A stretch of 64,000 nt of DNA from Saccharina japonica (Eukaryota; Sar; Phaeophyceae; Laminariales; Laminariaceae), in contig MEHQ01004575.1 of the NCBI GenBank assembly GCA_008828725.1, positions 1 through 64,000 of the forward strand, in the 5' to 3' direction. The notes below the pieces were generated by a model. It did not search any database. It was not told the origin of the DNA and saw only the letters and a list, made by a program, of their open reading frames with translations. How positions within the stretch are numbered: position 1 is the stretch's first letter; each line of letters opens with the position of its first letter. The position numbers were made by a program, and so were the translations under genes. Below are positions 53,321-64,000 of the stretch, piece after piece.

Positions 53321-54184
53321 ATGCCACATGTTTTATAGATGAGGACAAAGAAAAGAACCATGAAGGTCTCTTCGTGTCGTTTGTCCGCCATGCTCGGCAC
53401 GATTTACCAGCCCATAATAATGAACTGAAGTGCAGTGTAGTGCAACAGTATATATAGTATCATACCTAAAGTGTACGTAGGTATGTACCACAGATACCAG
53501 GTATTCGCCATCCGATTTGCGTTTTGCACTATGTTCTCATTTACCAGATAGATTTTGTTTGTTCCACGAGACAAGACGCGGCGCGCAGCTTGAGCCAGTA
53601 GGAGGTGTGCCGTAAACAGGCAGCGGTGCTGCTGCCGTGTGTGTGGACTCCGGAGACATCCCGCCGAAGGTCGTTATGTTTGCCTCATAGGCACTACTTA
53701 CGTATGTATACGATACGACGTATCTCGAACGTGTTTGAAGAAATAGTAGGGCAAATAAAAGAATTACAAAACAGGAAACACAAGACGTATAATATGATAC
53801 AAGTAACTTTTGCGTATAATATACCGCTCATATTATGTTGTTCGTTGTTCGTACCGATACCTGTTGTAGTCGATATTCTGACTGTCAAGAACAACAATAA
53901 TACTGAATGAAATGCGTTAAAAAAAGTGACTCCGATTCCCTTGTTGGGACTAAGCAATGGGTTTCATTTTTTATGATAACACGCTTATTTAACGTACTCG
54001 TATTATACGTGAGACTCAATCAAAAGCTAGAGACTCAATTTGACGAAAAGGTTGTTGTTAATGGTTCAAGCTATTGACAATAATAATAGTTGCCTACGAT
54101 ACTCCATAGTTGAACCCGTAGTCTCTTGCAATTTACAATTATCCCATTATACGGTGACCCTAATAGCCTATTGCAGCATATCGT

Positions 54185-56190
54185 CGGTGTGAATTTCTCC
54201 GGCAATTTCATTTCATTGGCATCCTTCTCGTAAATCAATTGTGCTGGCAATTCCGTATAAACGGCACCCTTATAGCAACTGCGCTGGAAATTCCATTCAA
54301 TCGACATCCTTCTAAACCAATTGTGCTGGCAATTCCATTTAATTGACATCCTTCAAAAGCAATTGTCCTGGCGATTCCATTCAATACGCATACACTTCTA
54401 AACCAATTGTGCTGGCAGTCACATTTAATTGACATCCTTCTAAACTGATTGCGCGAGCAATTCTTTTTAGTAGGTATCTTTCTAAATAATTGTCCTGGCA
54501 ATTTCACTTATTTGACAGGATTCGAAACAAACCATCCAGACAATCAGGCCTTTCCATTTAATCGACAGCATTGTGTTGCAGGTCAATTGATTGAGGACGC
54601 CGTAATTGGAATTGACACCCCAATGTATGCATGAGGATGCTATTTCATGAAGTTGGAACACCAAACGATTCATGAGGCCGCCTAGCGATTGGAACTGCCG
54701 GGCTAATTGGTCAATGCGGCAGTCTATCATGAGGCAGTCTATTAATTGGAATTGACTCTAATGGAATCGACCAGACAATATATTTTGGAGGATGCCCATT
54801 AAATTAAACATCTCGGACAAGACATGTGACGGCGGATTACAATCCGTTTCTGATCAGGCCTTGGACAATATACATCGCACGAGACTATTGCGCCTACAAT
54901 GGACCCACCGAAAAGTCTATGAATTGAAATAAGACGGACAATTGATGCCTAAAATATTTTTACTATTGGAATTGCGATGACAACAACATATTGTAGCCTG
55001 CCTACTAAGTGGAATTGATTAGGCAATTACTTTAGAGCTCTGTTAAACAACTGGATTTTCTTCCTGCAACATTTTCGCCCTGGAGACTCCAATACTCTAT
55101 GACATCTTCAATAGGATATGGGACCTACCCACAATGGACTATTGCTTTTACAATAGATCTTCCGGAAGTCCATATAAATGGAATAGGTCGTGATATTGCG
55201 TTCGTAGATCTGTTAACAGGAATGGTTCGGCCAACAGGTTTGTGTTCTTCCCTTACAATAGCTATTGTTTCAGCAGTGTGTCTTGTCTTCTCCACTACTT
55301 GGAATTGATCAATACAAACTGTTTCTGCTCTGACTTCCCAATTGTAACTGTTTCAATACATTATTAATGTTCTTGTCTATTAATAGGAATTGTTGCAGCA
55401 ATAGGTTTCTGCCCTCACCTTCCAATTGAAGCTGTTTCAACAAATAGTTTAAGGTATTGCCTATCGATAGGAGTGGCTCGGTCTATAGGTTTCTGTCCTG
55501 ACCTTCGAAATCGATGTTTCGGTTGGTTCAGTAAAGTTTGTCCTGATCTTCCAATTGTTAGAGTTCGAAAATAAAGTTTCTGACCTCGACAATTCCAATC
55601 ATTAGACCGTACTCGAAATTATTTGGTTGGACAATTTCAATCGATAGACAGCACTCGAAACGAATTGGCTGAACAATTCCGACCAAAATACCTCACTCGA
55701 AATAAGTCGACTGGGCAATTCCAATTCATAGACATTATTCGAAAACATTCAGTTGGACAATTAATTGCATTGAGTAGATATTTAACAGCATTCGAAATAA
55801 GTCGACTCGGCAATTCCAATTAAGAGACAGCACCCGAAATCAGATGTAGGCACAAGTCCAAATAGTCGACAGCACCTAAAATCAGTTGCCCGGACAATTT
55901 CAATTAGTATACTTCAACAATCGAAACAATTTGGTTGGGCAAATCCAATTAATAGACAGCATCCGAAATCAATTGTCGCCACAATAGACTATTGTAATGC
56001 GAATGGTCCAAAGAATCGCCCAGGCAATTTCAAAGAATTGACAGCACCCAAAATCAATTGTCTGGACAGTTCCAATTAGCAGACAGCATTCAAAACAAAT
56101 TAGCCGGACAATTCCACTAATATACTTCAAGCGAAATCATTTGGTTGGGCAATTCCAATTACTACAAAACACCCTAAAATTATTTTAGAC
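54185..56190. repeat. degenerate tandem array, unit about 55-60 bases
   Basis: Units of the general form CAATTCCATTTAATTGACATCCTTCTAAACCAATTGTGCTGG (54185-54540) and GGACAATTCCAATTAATAGACAGCATTCGAAATCAATTGTC (55540-56190) are clearly related and in the same orientation. The 1 kb between them has scattered AATTCC/GGAATTG words and is probably an older part of the array. Open frames here are repeat by-products. Confidence 0.75.
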
Positions 56191-56229
56191 ACAAGAAATT
56201 GTTGAAATAGGAATTACCCATTTATAACA

Positions 56230-56400
56230 TGTATAACCTTACCCCGTGTATTGTGGCACGGGGCGTGCATAACTTGCAGACGTTCCGGGTACGGGTATAG
56301 ATGTCGTACAGAACTTACAAGTTCCGGGAACGGGTTGAAATATTGTCGTATGTATATAGGAGTACACAACTTACAGAAGTTCATTGTACCTGGTATGGCA
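56230..56400. repeat. copies of the ACAGAACTTACAG units
   Basis: CTTACCCCGTGTATTGTGGC followed by CATAACTTGCAGACGTTCCG, ACAGAACTTACAAGTTCCGG and ACACAACTTACAGAAGTTCA: the same family as the array at 49920-50345. Confidence 0.75.
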
Positions 56401-56523
56401 ATACCCGGGTAAATACCCCGGGTATGGTTTTGTAGGTATCGTTAAGAACACAACCTTGATAACTTGAGTTAAAACAGCAGTATCAGAAACCTGAGAAAAT
56501 GTCATTTTCCACATCCGGCTTCA

Positions 56524-56705
56524 GGTACAGTACGGGACACCTAATAAGAAACAGGCTAATAAGAAAGCCAGGCTGACATTAAGAGCCCTAATAGGAAATT
56601 GGGGAGTCGTTATATTGAAATTAGTGTACAAAGCACCTTGTCTCAAATAAGAAATCCAGCCTGGACCAAATTTCCTGTTTCTTATTGGGTGTCCTGTACT
56701 GTACC
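56524..56705. mobile_element. 182-base inverted-repeat element, intact copy
   Basis: The left end GGTACAGTACGGGACACC and the right end GGTGTCCTGTACTGTACC are inverted copies with one mismatch, and the similarity continues inward through AATAAGAAACAGG. It is MITE-like and has no coding capacity. Confidence 0.85.
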
Positions 56706-58339
56706 AGAGGTATCTGGGCAGTCGTGTTTGAGTTAAAATAGTGTGAACAAGGCGTTAGATCGTTCCGACCTCTCAGACGCACACCTTACCCGTGATCTAC
56801 GCTCTCTGGAACTGCTGCTCACAGGTCTGAGCATCAAAACCGGAGAAAACTCTTATTCTACGGGGGGAGGTTTATAAATATATACCGTATCGAAATTACA
56901 CCAGGTATAGTATTGCAACCATAAACAAAACACGGATTTATTTTGTCCAAGACTCCAGCAGTGCTCACGTGCTCCCATATATTTCGTCCGAAGAGACTCC
57001 ATAACATCCTAAGAAGGGGTGGCCGGAAAAGGCGAAATCTACCTGGCATATGTTTTACTCGTGATGAATTTGCATTCTTCTGGGATTACTTTGTTTTTAC
57101 GTACCAGCTGTTACGTACATACCACCGTCCCGGCGCCGTGACGGCGGGGGGGTGTCTCTTTAAACGAAAGTAATAATGTTTTTTTTTTCAAATGAAAAAA
57201 TGAATAACAAAATGCGTCAGGGGTCGGCGTTTTTCAAACAAAGTTATCTCAAAAATTGAATACGATTGGGAATAAAGTTTTTATCCTAAATCGGCCTGTG
57301 ACCACAAAGCTCCGATTTTGAATTATTACCCCATTCTGACGCTTTGTTTCTGTGAGGTGTCGAAAAAAGACTGTCTCGTTCCCCGCTAGCCTGTTAGCGA
57401 ATATAATTCGTTTTTTGAACCGTTTCGGGCTGCGCGCAATCGCTTTCTTCGGGCACTCGCGACTCGCGATGCTCTTACGCACTCTGTCGGAGCGTGCCTC
57501 TGTTTCCGCGAGCTGTAGTCGTTGCTCACGAGGATCTGCCGCAGCTGTTCACAGGTGGTATGCAAACGTTTTCTGTTGGGGTTTGCTTTTACAGTAGTCA
57601 TATATTGTGTACCCCAAACGTTAAAACCAATTTGGACAACTGCAAAACCTGAGCCAATCGAAGTCTAGGACCAGGCAGGAGACAGTTACAGTCTGCTGTG
57701 GATGAAACACTCGGTCAGCTTATATGCACACGCGCTCTCTATCAAGGCACGAACAAGTTGAAGCTCTAAACGCAGCTCGTCAAAAAAGCGGGGGGATATA
57801 ATACGTACCACTGCTACTGTAACTGCTGTATCGACGACAACACTTTCAGCACTAGGTATTTGCCAGTTGCCCCGAATCGGGGGCTTGAGGATTTGGAACA
57901 TCCTCCTTCCGCGTGTTATGCGTTTAGATTTTGTGCAGCATGACACTGTTGTAGGGACTGGCCACCTACTGGTTGCAGCCATGCAGGTTATGTTTGATCT
58001 GCATCATCATAGTTGTCACTCACACAAGGTTGGTTGTTGGGCTGTTGTCGGAGTGTTGTGCCTGATCTTCGTTGCGAGTGGCTCTGCCAGGATGTCTTCT
58101 GTCGAGAAAATGGGTTGAAACAAGGCAAGCGATCTCACAAACACCCACAACGCAGATAGAAACGGCTGCCAATATTACTACGAAATAAATGTCAATAATA
58201 TGTATATTACCCAACAACTGCTTGTACACAACGATTGAATGTATTCATGTATCGTGTATTATACACTGCTGCTGCTGTCTGCTGCACCTGATTAGAGTAC
58301 TGGAGCTATCTGAATACATATAATATATATATGTATACA
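56706..58339. other. no gene supported
   Basis: Short frames only, on both strands. The stretch 57400-57560 is richer in CG than its surroundings but has no recognisable product. Confidence 0.4.
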
Positions 58340-58640
58340 GGTCGGTCGCCCCGATGGTCTAGAGGTAACCTCGAACGCTTCTGAACGTTGATGTCTGGAG
58401 TTCGAATCTACGTGGGTCGGACTTTTGAGTTTATTTGCAAAATAAATAAAAAACGGAATCACCTGCTGAGAGCGCCAATTAATAGTAGCGTGGGTAGGCA
58501 CAATTCGATGCGAGTCGACGAGGGAAGGAAAGGCTGAAGTCTTCTCGCGATAAAAATGCAAGGCAAGAACCGTAGTGGGGGAGGAGGGAGAGGAGCCTAC
58601 TTTGTGACCCCGGATCTGAGTTACGACTATTAATAGGGAG
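58340..58640 (+). mobile_element. tRNA-headed SINE-like element
   Basis: The head from 58343 has GATGGTCTAGAGGTAACCTC (A-box region) and GGAGTTCGAATCTACG (B-box region), correctly ordered for a tRNA promoter. The anticodon arm and acceptor stem do not pair well, so it is tRNA-derived, not a tRNA gene. The body matches the insert at 27655-27976 in opposite orientation over most of its length. It ends near a CTATTAATAG palindrome (58627-58636). Confidence 0.75.
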
Positions 58641-59950
58641 GAGAGAGAAAGGAAGGGCGAAGATAATAAATGGGATGGACAAAAAAAAAAACAAACAAAA
58701 CCGGGTATGTACTGTACTAATCGCACAGACGAGGATAGACAATCTGGTTGAAGCATACCTGGTATATATATGTATATGTCGTACGTCCGCACGATCACGG
58801 GGTATTTAAAATACGCATGCTACCGTGAAATATTCTTGTAGGGAGTCGGATGCCCTGCTGGTGTGTGTGTGTGTGTGTGTTCTTCACATTAAACCTTCCT
58901 TTCTACCCGTCGACATCCAGCACACCCAGTGTCCGTGCCGATTCTTCATCCTAAAAAGGTACCAGTTCTGTGGTCACAAAACTACGACACAGAGATACTA
59001 CACTCAGTGCTACGTCATAGCTTGAAATTCTTCATTTTGAATCGAATCGAATGTAGAAGAAGTCTCACCTGGCGCTCGTATCTCCATGTACTTTTTAAAG
59101 CCGTCGAGACCAAGACGAGTCGAAGAGAGAAGAAAGTCCTCGTACTGGATCACAGTTTTCGTGTTTCGTATTTTCAGGTGTTCTGTATACCATTCTGTCC
59201 GAAAATATGGGTATCCTTGACACATTAAAATAGAATAAAGCAGTGCTTATATTTCGGGACGAGTTGTATAACAAACTAGTCAGGGAGAAGGAGGAGGATG
59301 CGTACGAGTAGCGAAAATATTTAATTGGTCGTGGAAAAAAATAAGTGAACGGTACTATTAATAGGCCTTTTAATAATGTCTGTATTAAAAAAATAAAAAA
59401 ACAACAGCTGTGAGCTCGAGGATTTCTTTGAAGCTCATCTTTGCTAGCCGAGTGTAATACTTCGATCGCACGCACTTACGGATTTTATATGTCCTCATGT
59501 AGGGTGTACATCCCGTATGAGGGGGACACAATCTGAGGCAGTATAATTCAGGAAGTCTGCTTGACTTTCACCTTTTTTTGTCGTTTTTAAGCCCTTCATG
59601 GTTCCACTCTATGCCCCCTATACAAATGCCGACGTACGCGGAGACCCCCTCCTCCATTCGCACCTCGCACCACACGCCACTCGAGCGACACACATATCTG
59701 CCTGAACACCTCCGCCGAAACAATACGATATAGAAGGCTCCCCTTCGGGATTGTAGTTGACTTGGAATACCAGGGGTGTCGCAAGCTGGGAAGGGAAAAT
59801 GCAGCAGCGGGCGTTCGTTCCTCGTACTATTAATTCGTAGCAACTACTCGTACACGTAGCCACCGGGCGAGCACGAAGAACATGAAAATACTGTACTTTG
59901 CGTTGAAAGGAACTGCAGGTTCGTGGGGTGCGATTTAAACTTGATTTTAG
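58641..59950. other. no gene supported
   Basis: Contains a GT dinucleotide repeat at about 58858-58880 and CTATTAATAG at 59355-59364. Frames at 59095-59475 and 59568-59843 have no recognisable family. Confidence 0.4.
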
Positions 59951-60129
59951 TATGTACCTGTTTTTGGCCCCGAACGGACCAGGTGTACCTGTTTTTGGCC
60001 GCTGCTCTAAAATTGAAATACTGAAATAAACATACCAGGTACAAGGTTCCCCTCCGGGACGTGCCTAGGGGAGTGGCGCAAGCACGAACATCACAACCTA
60101 CTGTAACAGCATACTTCGTATACTTCGAA

Positions 60130-60990
60130 GTATATACATTGACTTGGTTTTCGTGAGCGGGCCGAAGATGACTTGTTTTTTGTGGGGGTTCAAAATCGAC
60201 TAGTTTTTTTGTGCGGGCAGGAAATGATGGAATGATCGAAATGCACTTGCTTTCAGTGTTGGGGATCGAAATTGACTTGTTTTTCCGTGTGTATAGGGAT
60301 CAAAATTGACTTGGCTTTAGTGTTAAATTCCAAAACGACTTCGCTTTTTTAGTATTATTTCGTTTGCCCTCCCGACAATTTGCACCATTAGAACATTGAT
60401 CACTCACAGGCATCTCCTAAAAGAAGAAAATCAAAGCCAACCAAAACTAAAAGGAAACCTATATACATAAATTAATAATGAAGTCTCTCTCATTTCTGTA
60501 TCTACTTCCCTACCTTACCAGGTATGTACATACTACGTCACTTTGCTGTTTTATTTACTGTAGTATCTGGATTAAAATTGAGTTAGTTTTTGAGGGCGTG
60601 ACGGAATTGACTTGGTTTTAGTGTCGAGATCGAGATTGACTTAGCTTTAGTGTGTGGATCGCAATTGACTCGGCTTTCGTGTGGGTAGTCGAAGTTGACT
60701 TGGTTTTTGTGTCGGGGCATCGAAGTTGACTTGATTTTAGAGTTGGCATCAAAAATAACTTGGTTTTGGACTAGGGATCAAAATTGACTCGATCTTTGTG
60801 TGGGTAGTCGAAATTGACTTGATTTTGTGTCGAGGCATCAAAATTGACTTGATTTTAGAGTGGGCATCGAACATGACTTGATTTCAGTATTGGAGTCGAA
60901 ATTAGCTGTTTGCTTTTTGTGGGGGGGCGGGTTTAGTGCCGCGGGATCGAAATTGACTTGGTCTTTAGTGTGGGGGTCGAAATCTACTTT
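60130..60990. repeat. degenerate tandem array of AATTGACTTGGTTTT units
   Basis: More than fifteen units of the form TCGAAATTGACTTGGTTTTAGTGTGGGGA with variable spacing (about 30-45 bases), interrupted by about 200 bases near 60350-60570. Confidence 0.85.
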
Positions 60991-61807
60991 GTTTTGGTGA
61001 TATACGGACGTACGCCTACGAACAAAATTAGGGAGAAAACAAAACAATCAAAAATAATTCTCGCTCATAGAAAAACACAAACACAACTACCGGTACACAA
61101 TAAATCAGTTGTGCCCCTACGACTCGATTGCTCGCGGCCAACGAGTACTCGCCAAATCTCTGTGAAAACAATACCCGGGTACTTGCGAGTATCCGGGTGC
61201 TCGCGAGTATTTCCGCTCTTTTTAGTTTAGCTTTTAGGCAGGTGTGTATACGGTTTAGTGTCTACCATTTTATGTAAAAATGTCATATCCTACGTACAAC
61301 TACTACTACTGTAAATACATGTATATGTTGGGTTTTCGTAGTACAACATACAAAACGCAATTTACAATTAGTTACAGAGGGCCCTAAATTATCGCGAGTA
61401 TGGACGTGCTATATACTCGTACCCGTGACGCGTGACGACAAAGAGTTACAGGGTATTAATATTTAATAGTTGTACTCGAGAGAGTACCCGGGCATTTGCT
61501 AAAAGATATACATACAAAACTCTATACCTGGTACAGGTAAATATCACGTAGTAAACCACAAACATTTGAACAGACGTACGTACTCTCTCTGTACCTGCAA
61601 GAAGAAAAACAATTCTCCGGGATTTGAACTCACAGGTTCTGTGATATCCCCAAATGTTCGTACGTGATTACTTCCTAGAAATACTATTGTCCTGTATAAT
61701 CGCATTTCTGGAGCCAAAACACTGGTACAATCGCATGCGTCAGCATGCAGCATGCAGAGCACACGCATGACACATGGAACCCATCAACAGCAGCAGCAAG
61801 CAGAAGA

Positions 61808-61834
61808 GTGGTGGTGGTGGTGGTGGTGGTGGTG
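61808..61834. repeat. (GGT)n microsatellite
   Basis: About nine GGT units. Confidence 0.9.
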
Positions 61835-61839
61835 TGGTT

Positions 61840-62580
61840 TGGTGACGGATTGCTCGATCCTATGAAAGCAAATACTCGTAGCAACAACAGAGCACATCAC
61901 AGATCTGTCTCCGAGGCGCACAGTATTGTACCACCATGTCCGGAATAGTAACGACAGTTTATTTTTAGTTTAATGACCAAACATTGCTTACATTTCGGGA
62001 CAGCGGAGAGATGCGTACATGAGCATCGATCTGCAGGTATGATGCCATGACTCGGTAAATCGCAGGCTTCGACAAAAGCAACTCGTCACGGTACAGCACG
62101 AATCTGAGGCACGCGCATGCATGGTGTAATGCCTGCTGCTGCTGCCGGGCGGCAGGGTTGTAACATTGAGGTTGTGCTGTAGCACGCTCTCTGCGGTGCT
62201 GTAGCACGCTTTCTGCGTTGCTGCTGCTGTTCGTGTGTGCTCCCCGTGCTCCCGGCAAGAAACACACAAAAAACGCACGACTGAACGAAAACAGGGCCTC
62301 ACGCAGAGAAACCCGGGAAATCGGCTTATCCACTCCCGCGGGATAAAAAACTTTGAGCGCCCGCCACGCGAGCCACAGAGCTCGGATCGAGCCCAAACCT
62401 CGACCAATGTGTCCGGCCGGGCCTCCCGTGTCGGGGTACGTAGCTTTTTGCCGAAAAGCGCTCGCACGAAGAGAAAAGTAGCGAAAAGTGCGAAAATTTC
62501 ACAAACATAACTATACATATACTATAGTGTTCCGACGAGTTGACGTGATAGAGTGGGTCTACTGTTGTTAATAGTAGCGC
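61840..62580. other. GC-richer stretch, no gene supported
   Basis: Two overlapping minus-strand frames (143 codons at 61965-62396 and 176 codons at 61988-62518) are long for this region, and 62100-62480 is visibly richer in G+C with CTG repeats. Neither frame shows a known motif. It could be the first exon or promoter-proximal part of a gene lying outside what I can read, or chance. Confidence 0.3.
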
Positions 62581-62612
62581 AAGCCACCTGTCGTCGTTAT
62601 ATATCTGTATGT

Positions 62613-63345
62613 GGTATTTTTATCGTGCGTACTCTGGTTTTTATGTGTACTACTTATTTGTTTTTGATACAGAATACCAGATATCTATATTGTTGCACAT
62701 AGAACCAACCGTGATAAAGACATGCGTATATCTTCGTATTGTGCTCTTTACCATAGCTTTGCTGAAAATTCTATAACATATATATAAGAAGAGGTGTGCA
62801 GGGACAGGTTATGGGGTAGCACTTGTTGAGTTTAATTAATTAGTGACTTAGTTTTTAATAGTGTGCATTATCAATAGTTATTTGTAACTGTAATGTATCT
62901 TTAGTGGCAATTAGTAGTTTTGGTATTTTTATCGTGCGTATTCTGGTTTTTATGTGTACTACTTATTTGATTTTGATACAGAATACTACATTTCTAAAAT
63001 CTTGTACATACAGCCATCCGCGATAAAGTCACGGGTATATCTTCGTGGTGTGTTCTTTACCATAGCTTTGCGGATACTTCTATAATATATATACAAGTGG
63101 GCTTCGCCGTCAGTCCAGGCCACCGGCGAAGCTAAGGAGGGAGGAATAAGGCCCGCAATACAACAGACAGTTTATGATGCTAAGGGACCGAGAGGGTGTA
63201 TATTTATCCCATATGAATACCTGATCAAACATTCCTCGTCTACTTAAAATAAAAATATTACGGGGTGGCCCATAATGATTAGTATTTGATATGATAGTGT
63301 GCATTAATTATTTGTACGTATATATAAGGTATCTTTAGTGGCAAT
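62613..63345. repeat. direct repeat of about 300 bases
   Basis: The segment starting GGTATTTTTATCGTGCGTA at 62613 recurs at 62922 with GGTTTTTATGTGTACTACTT, GATACAGAATAC and CTTTACCATAGCTTTGC in the same order; TAGTGTGCATTA and TATCTTTAGTGGCAATT close both copies. The second copy carries an extra 100-200 bases near 63100-63290. Confidence 0.85.
63103..63135. repeat. hairpin-forming inverted repeat
   Basis: GCTTCGCCG and CGGCGAAGC, nine perfect pairs, are separated by 14 bases. It sits at the start of the extra segment in the second copy of the direct repeat. Confidence 0.8.
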
Positions 63346-63460
63346 TTGTAGGTAGGGGAGTTTTCTCAACCGTTTTATCCTTTATAAAAAGGGGGGGGGG
63401 GGGGGTGTACTCATGTCGTGCACGGCCGTAGTCGTATGACCATACACTAGGCCCTAGCCT

Positions 63461-63590
63461 TTCAGGCATGCCTGAAAAAATGCCTGAACTACTGTTTCTG
63501 AAACAGGCGTGCCTGAACTACTGTTTTCGTGCCTATCTTGCCTATCTTTTCCCAGGCACGCGTCAGGCACGCTTACAGGCATTTAAGGCA
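63461..63590. repeat. cluster of CAGGCATGCCTG-related words
   Basis: CAGGCATGCCTG is a perfect palindrome, and TGCCTGAACTACTGTTT occurs twice, followed by further CAGGC and GCCTG words. Confidence 0.7.
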
Positions 63591-63943
63591 CAACAAAATA
63601 ACGCCGTTAGTCTGGAACTCCTAAAAGCAGGGGAAAGGGGATATTGTTTTAGGGGTTAGCCCGCACAGCCTGTTGCAGCGCACAGCCCATAGCTCTGATA
63701 AAGGGGACATTACGATACTAATGAATGCAACAAGCAAACCCTAACCGACCAACACCTGGTGATCCCACACAAGGTTCGGCAGCGATAGACTTGAGTGGCT
63801 GTCCGAGCAGCTTGCCCGTAGCAGCAGCAGAAGCACTGCAGCAGCAAAGGGTTCCACATGCAGCAAAGAGTTCCTGCATATTACATATAGACTGAATCGC
63901 TCTGGCAGCTCCACTTTGCAGGCACATCGTACGTATTATACTC

Positions 63944-64000
63944 GTATAGTACAGGACACCTAATAAGAAACAGGAATCTAGCCCAGGCTGTATTTCTTAT
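63944..64000. mobile_element. 182-base inverted-repeat element, cut by the window end
   Basis: GTATAGTACAGGACACCTAA then AATAAGAAACAGG match the left end of 56524-56705; the rest lies outside the window. Confidence 0.7.

Larger units (their letters stand above)
52289..54057. mobile_element. inverted-repeat element of about 1.77 kb
   Basis: Arms of roughly 185 bases at 52289-52475 and 53870-54057 are near-perfect inverted copies (for example TGAGTCTCTAGCTTTTGATT in the left arm and its complement in the right). TTAA lies immediately outside both arms, a possible target-site duplication. The interior holds an AGT microsatellite and no credible transposase frame, so it looks non-autonomous. Confidence 0.75.

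Noticed and set aside
58343-58430. Functional tRNA gene
   Set aside because: The acceptor and anticodon stems do not pair and the sequence is the head of a dispersed repeat.
61610-61660. Minus-strand GAGTTCAAATCCC resembling a tRNA B box
   Set aside because: No convincing A box or cloverleaf could be placed upstream; too little to call a tRNA or SINE.
1-64000. Bacterial or organellar origin
   Set aside because: Canonical GT-AG introns, phase-consistent small exons, tRNA-derived elements and microsatellites all point to a nuclear genome.

Overview
The window is eukaryotic nuclear DNA. It has one spliced gene with very small exons in long introns, microsatellites, interstitial TTAGGG repeats, tRNA-headed SINE-like elements and short inverted-repeat elements. 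Single leucine-rich repeats (LRRs) encoded one per 72-base exon are a known trait of brown algal LRR genes (described for Ectocarpus LRR-ROCO genes), so a brown alga or close ochrophyte relative is the best guess. This is inference: no species marker is present.

Almost everything interpretable from about 5.5 to 49 kb is one gene on the minus strand. By hand splicing I can build a continuous frame from a signal-peptide exon (48966-48909) through two short cysteine-containing exons, 34 intact single-LRR exons of 69, 72 or 75 bases, an LRR-closing exon (10312-10260), an EGF-like exon (8337-8260) and a terminal exon (6088-5475) with a Pro/Ala/Thr-rich linker and a cysteine-containing beta-rich domain. 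All LRR exons are phase 2 at both ends, and every junction is in frame. The assembled product is about 1,128 residues if the terminal exon runs to its TAA. It looks secreted: signal peptide and no membrane segment. Several more LRR exons sit between the intact ones in decayed or interrupted form.

The array has layered duplication history. A 5.5-5.8 kb block with six intact LRR exons is tandemly duplicated (about 20.48-26.27 and 26.27-31.8 kb). The 5' part shows a higher-order unit of three to four exon types. Comparing the two blocks gives filled and empty insertion sites for a SINE-like element and a small inverted-repeat element, one of which split an LRR exon. Substitutions between duplicated exons fall mostly on the variable face of the LRR and spare the structural leucine/asparagine positions.

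The left flank (1-5.47 kb) holds a CCGCGG-rich minisatellite mixed with TTAGGG blocks and a diverged inverted-repeat element. The right flank (49-64 kb) holds no gene I can support; it is a patchwork of degenerate tandem arrays, an inverted-repeat element of about 1.8 kb, a SINE, short inverted-repeat elements and microsatellites. A 10-base palindrome, CTATTAATAG, recurs nine times across the window, far above chance.
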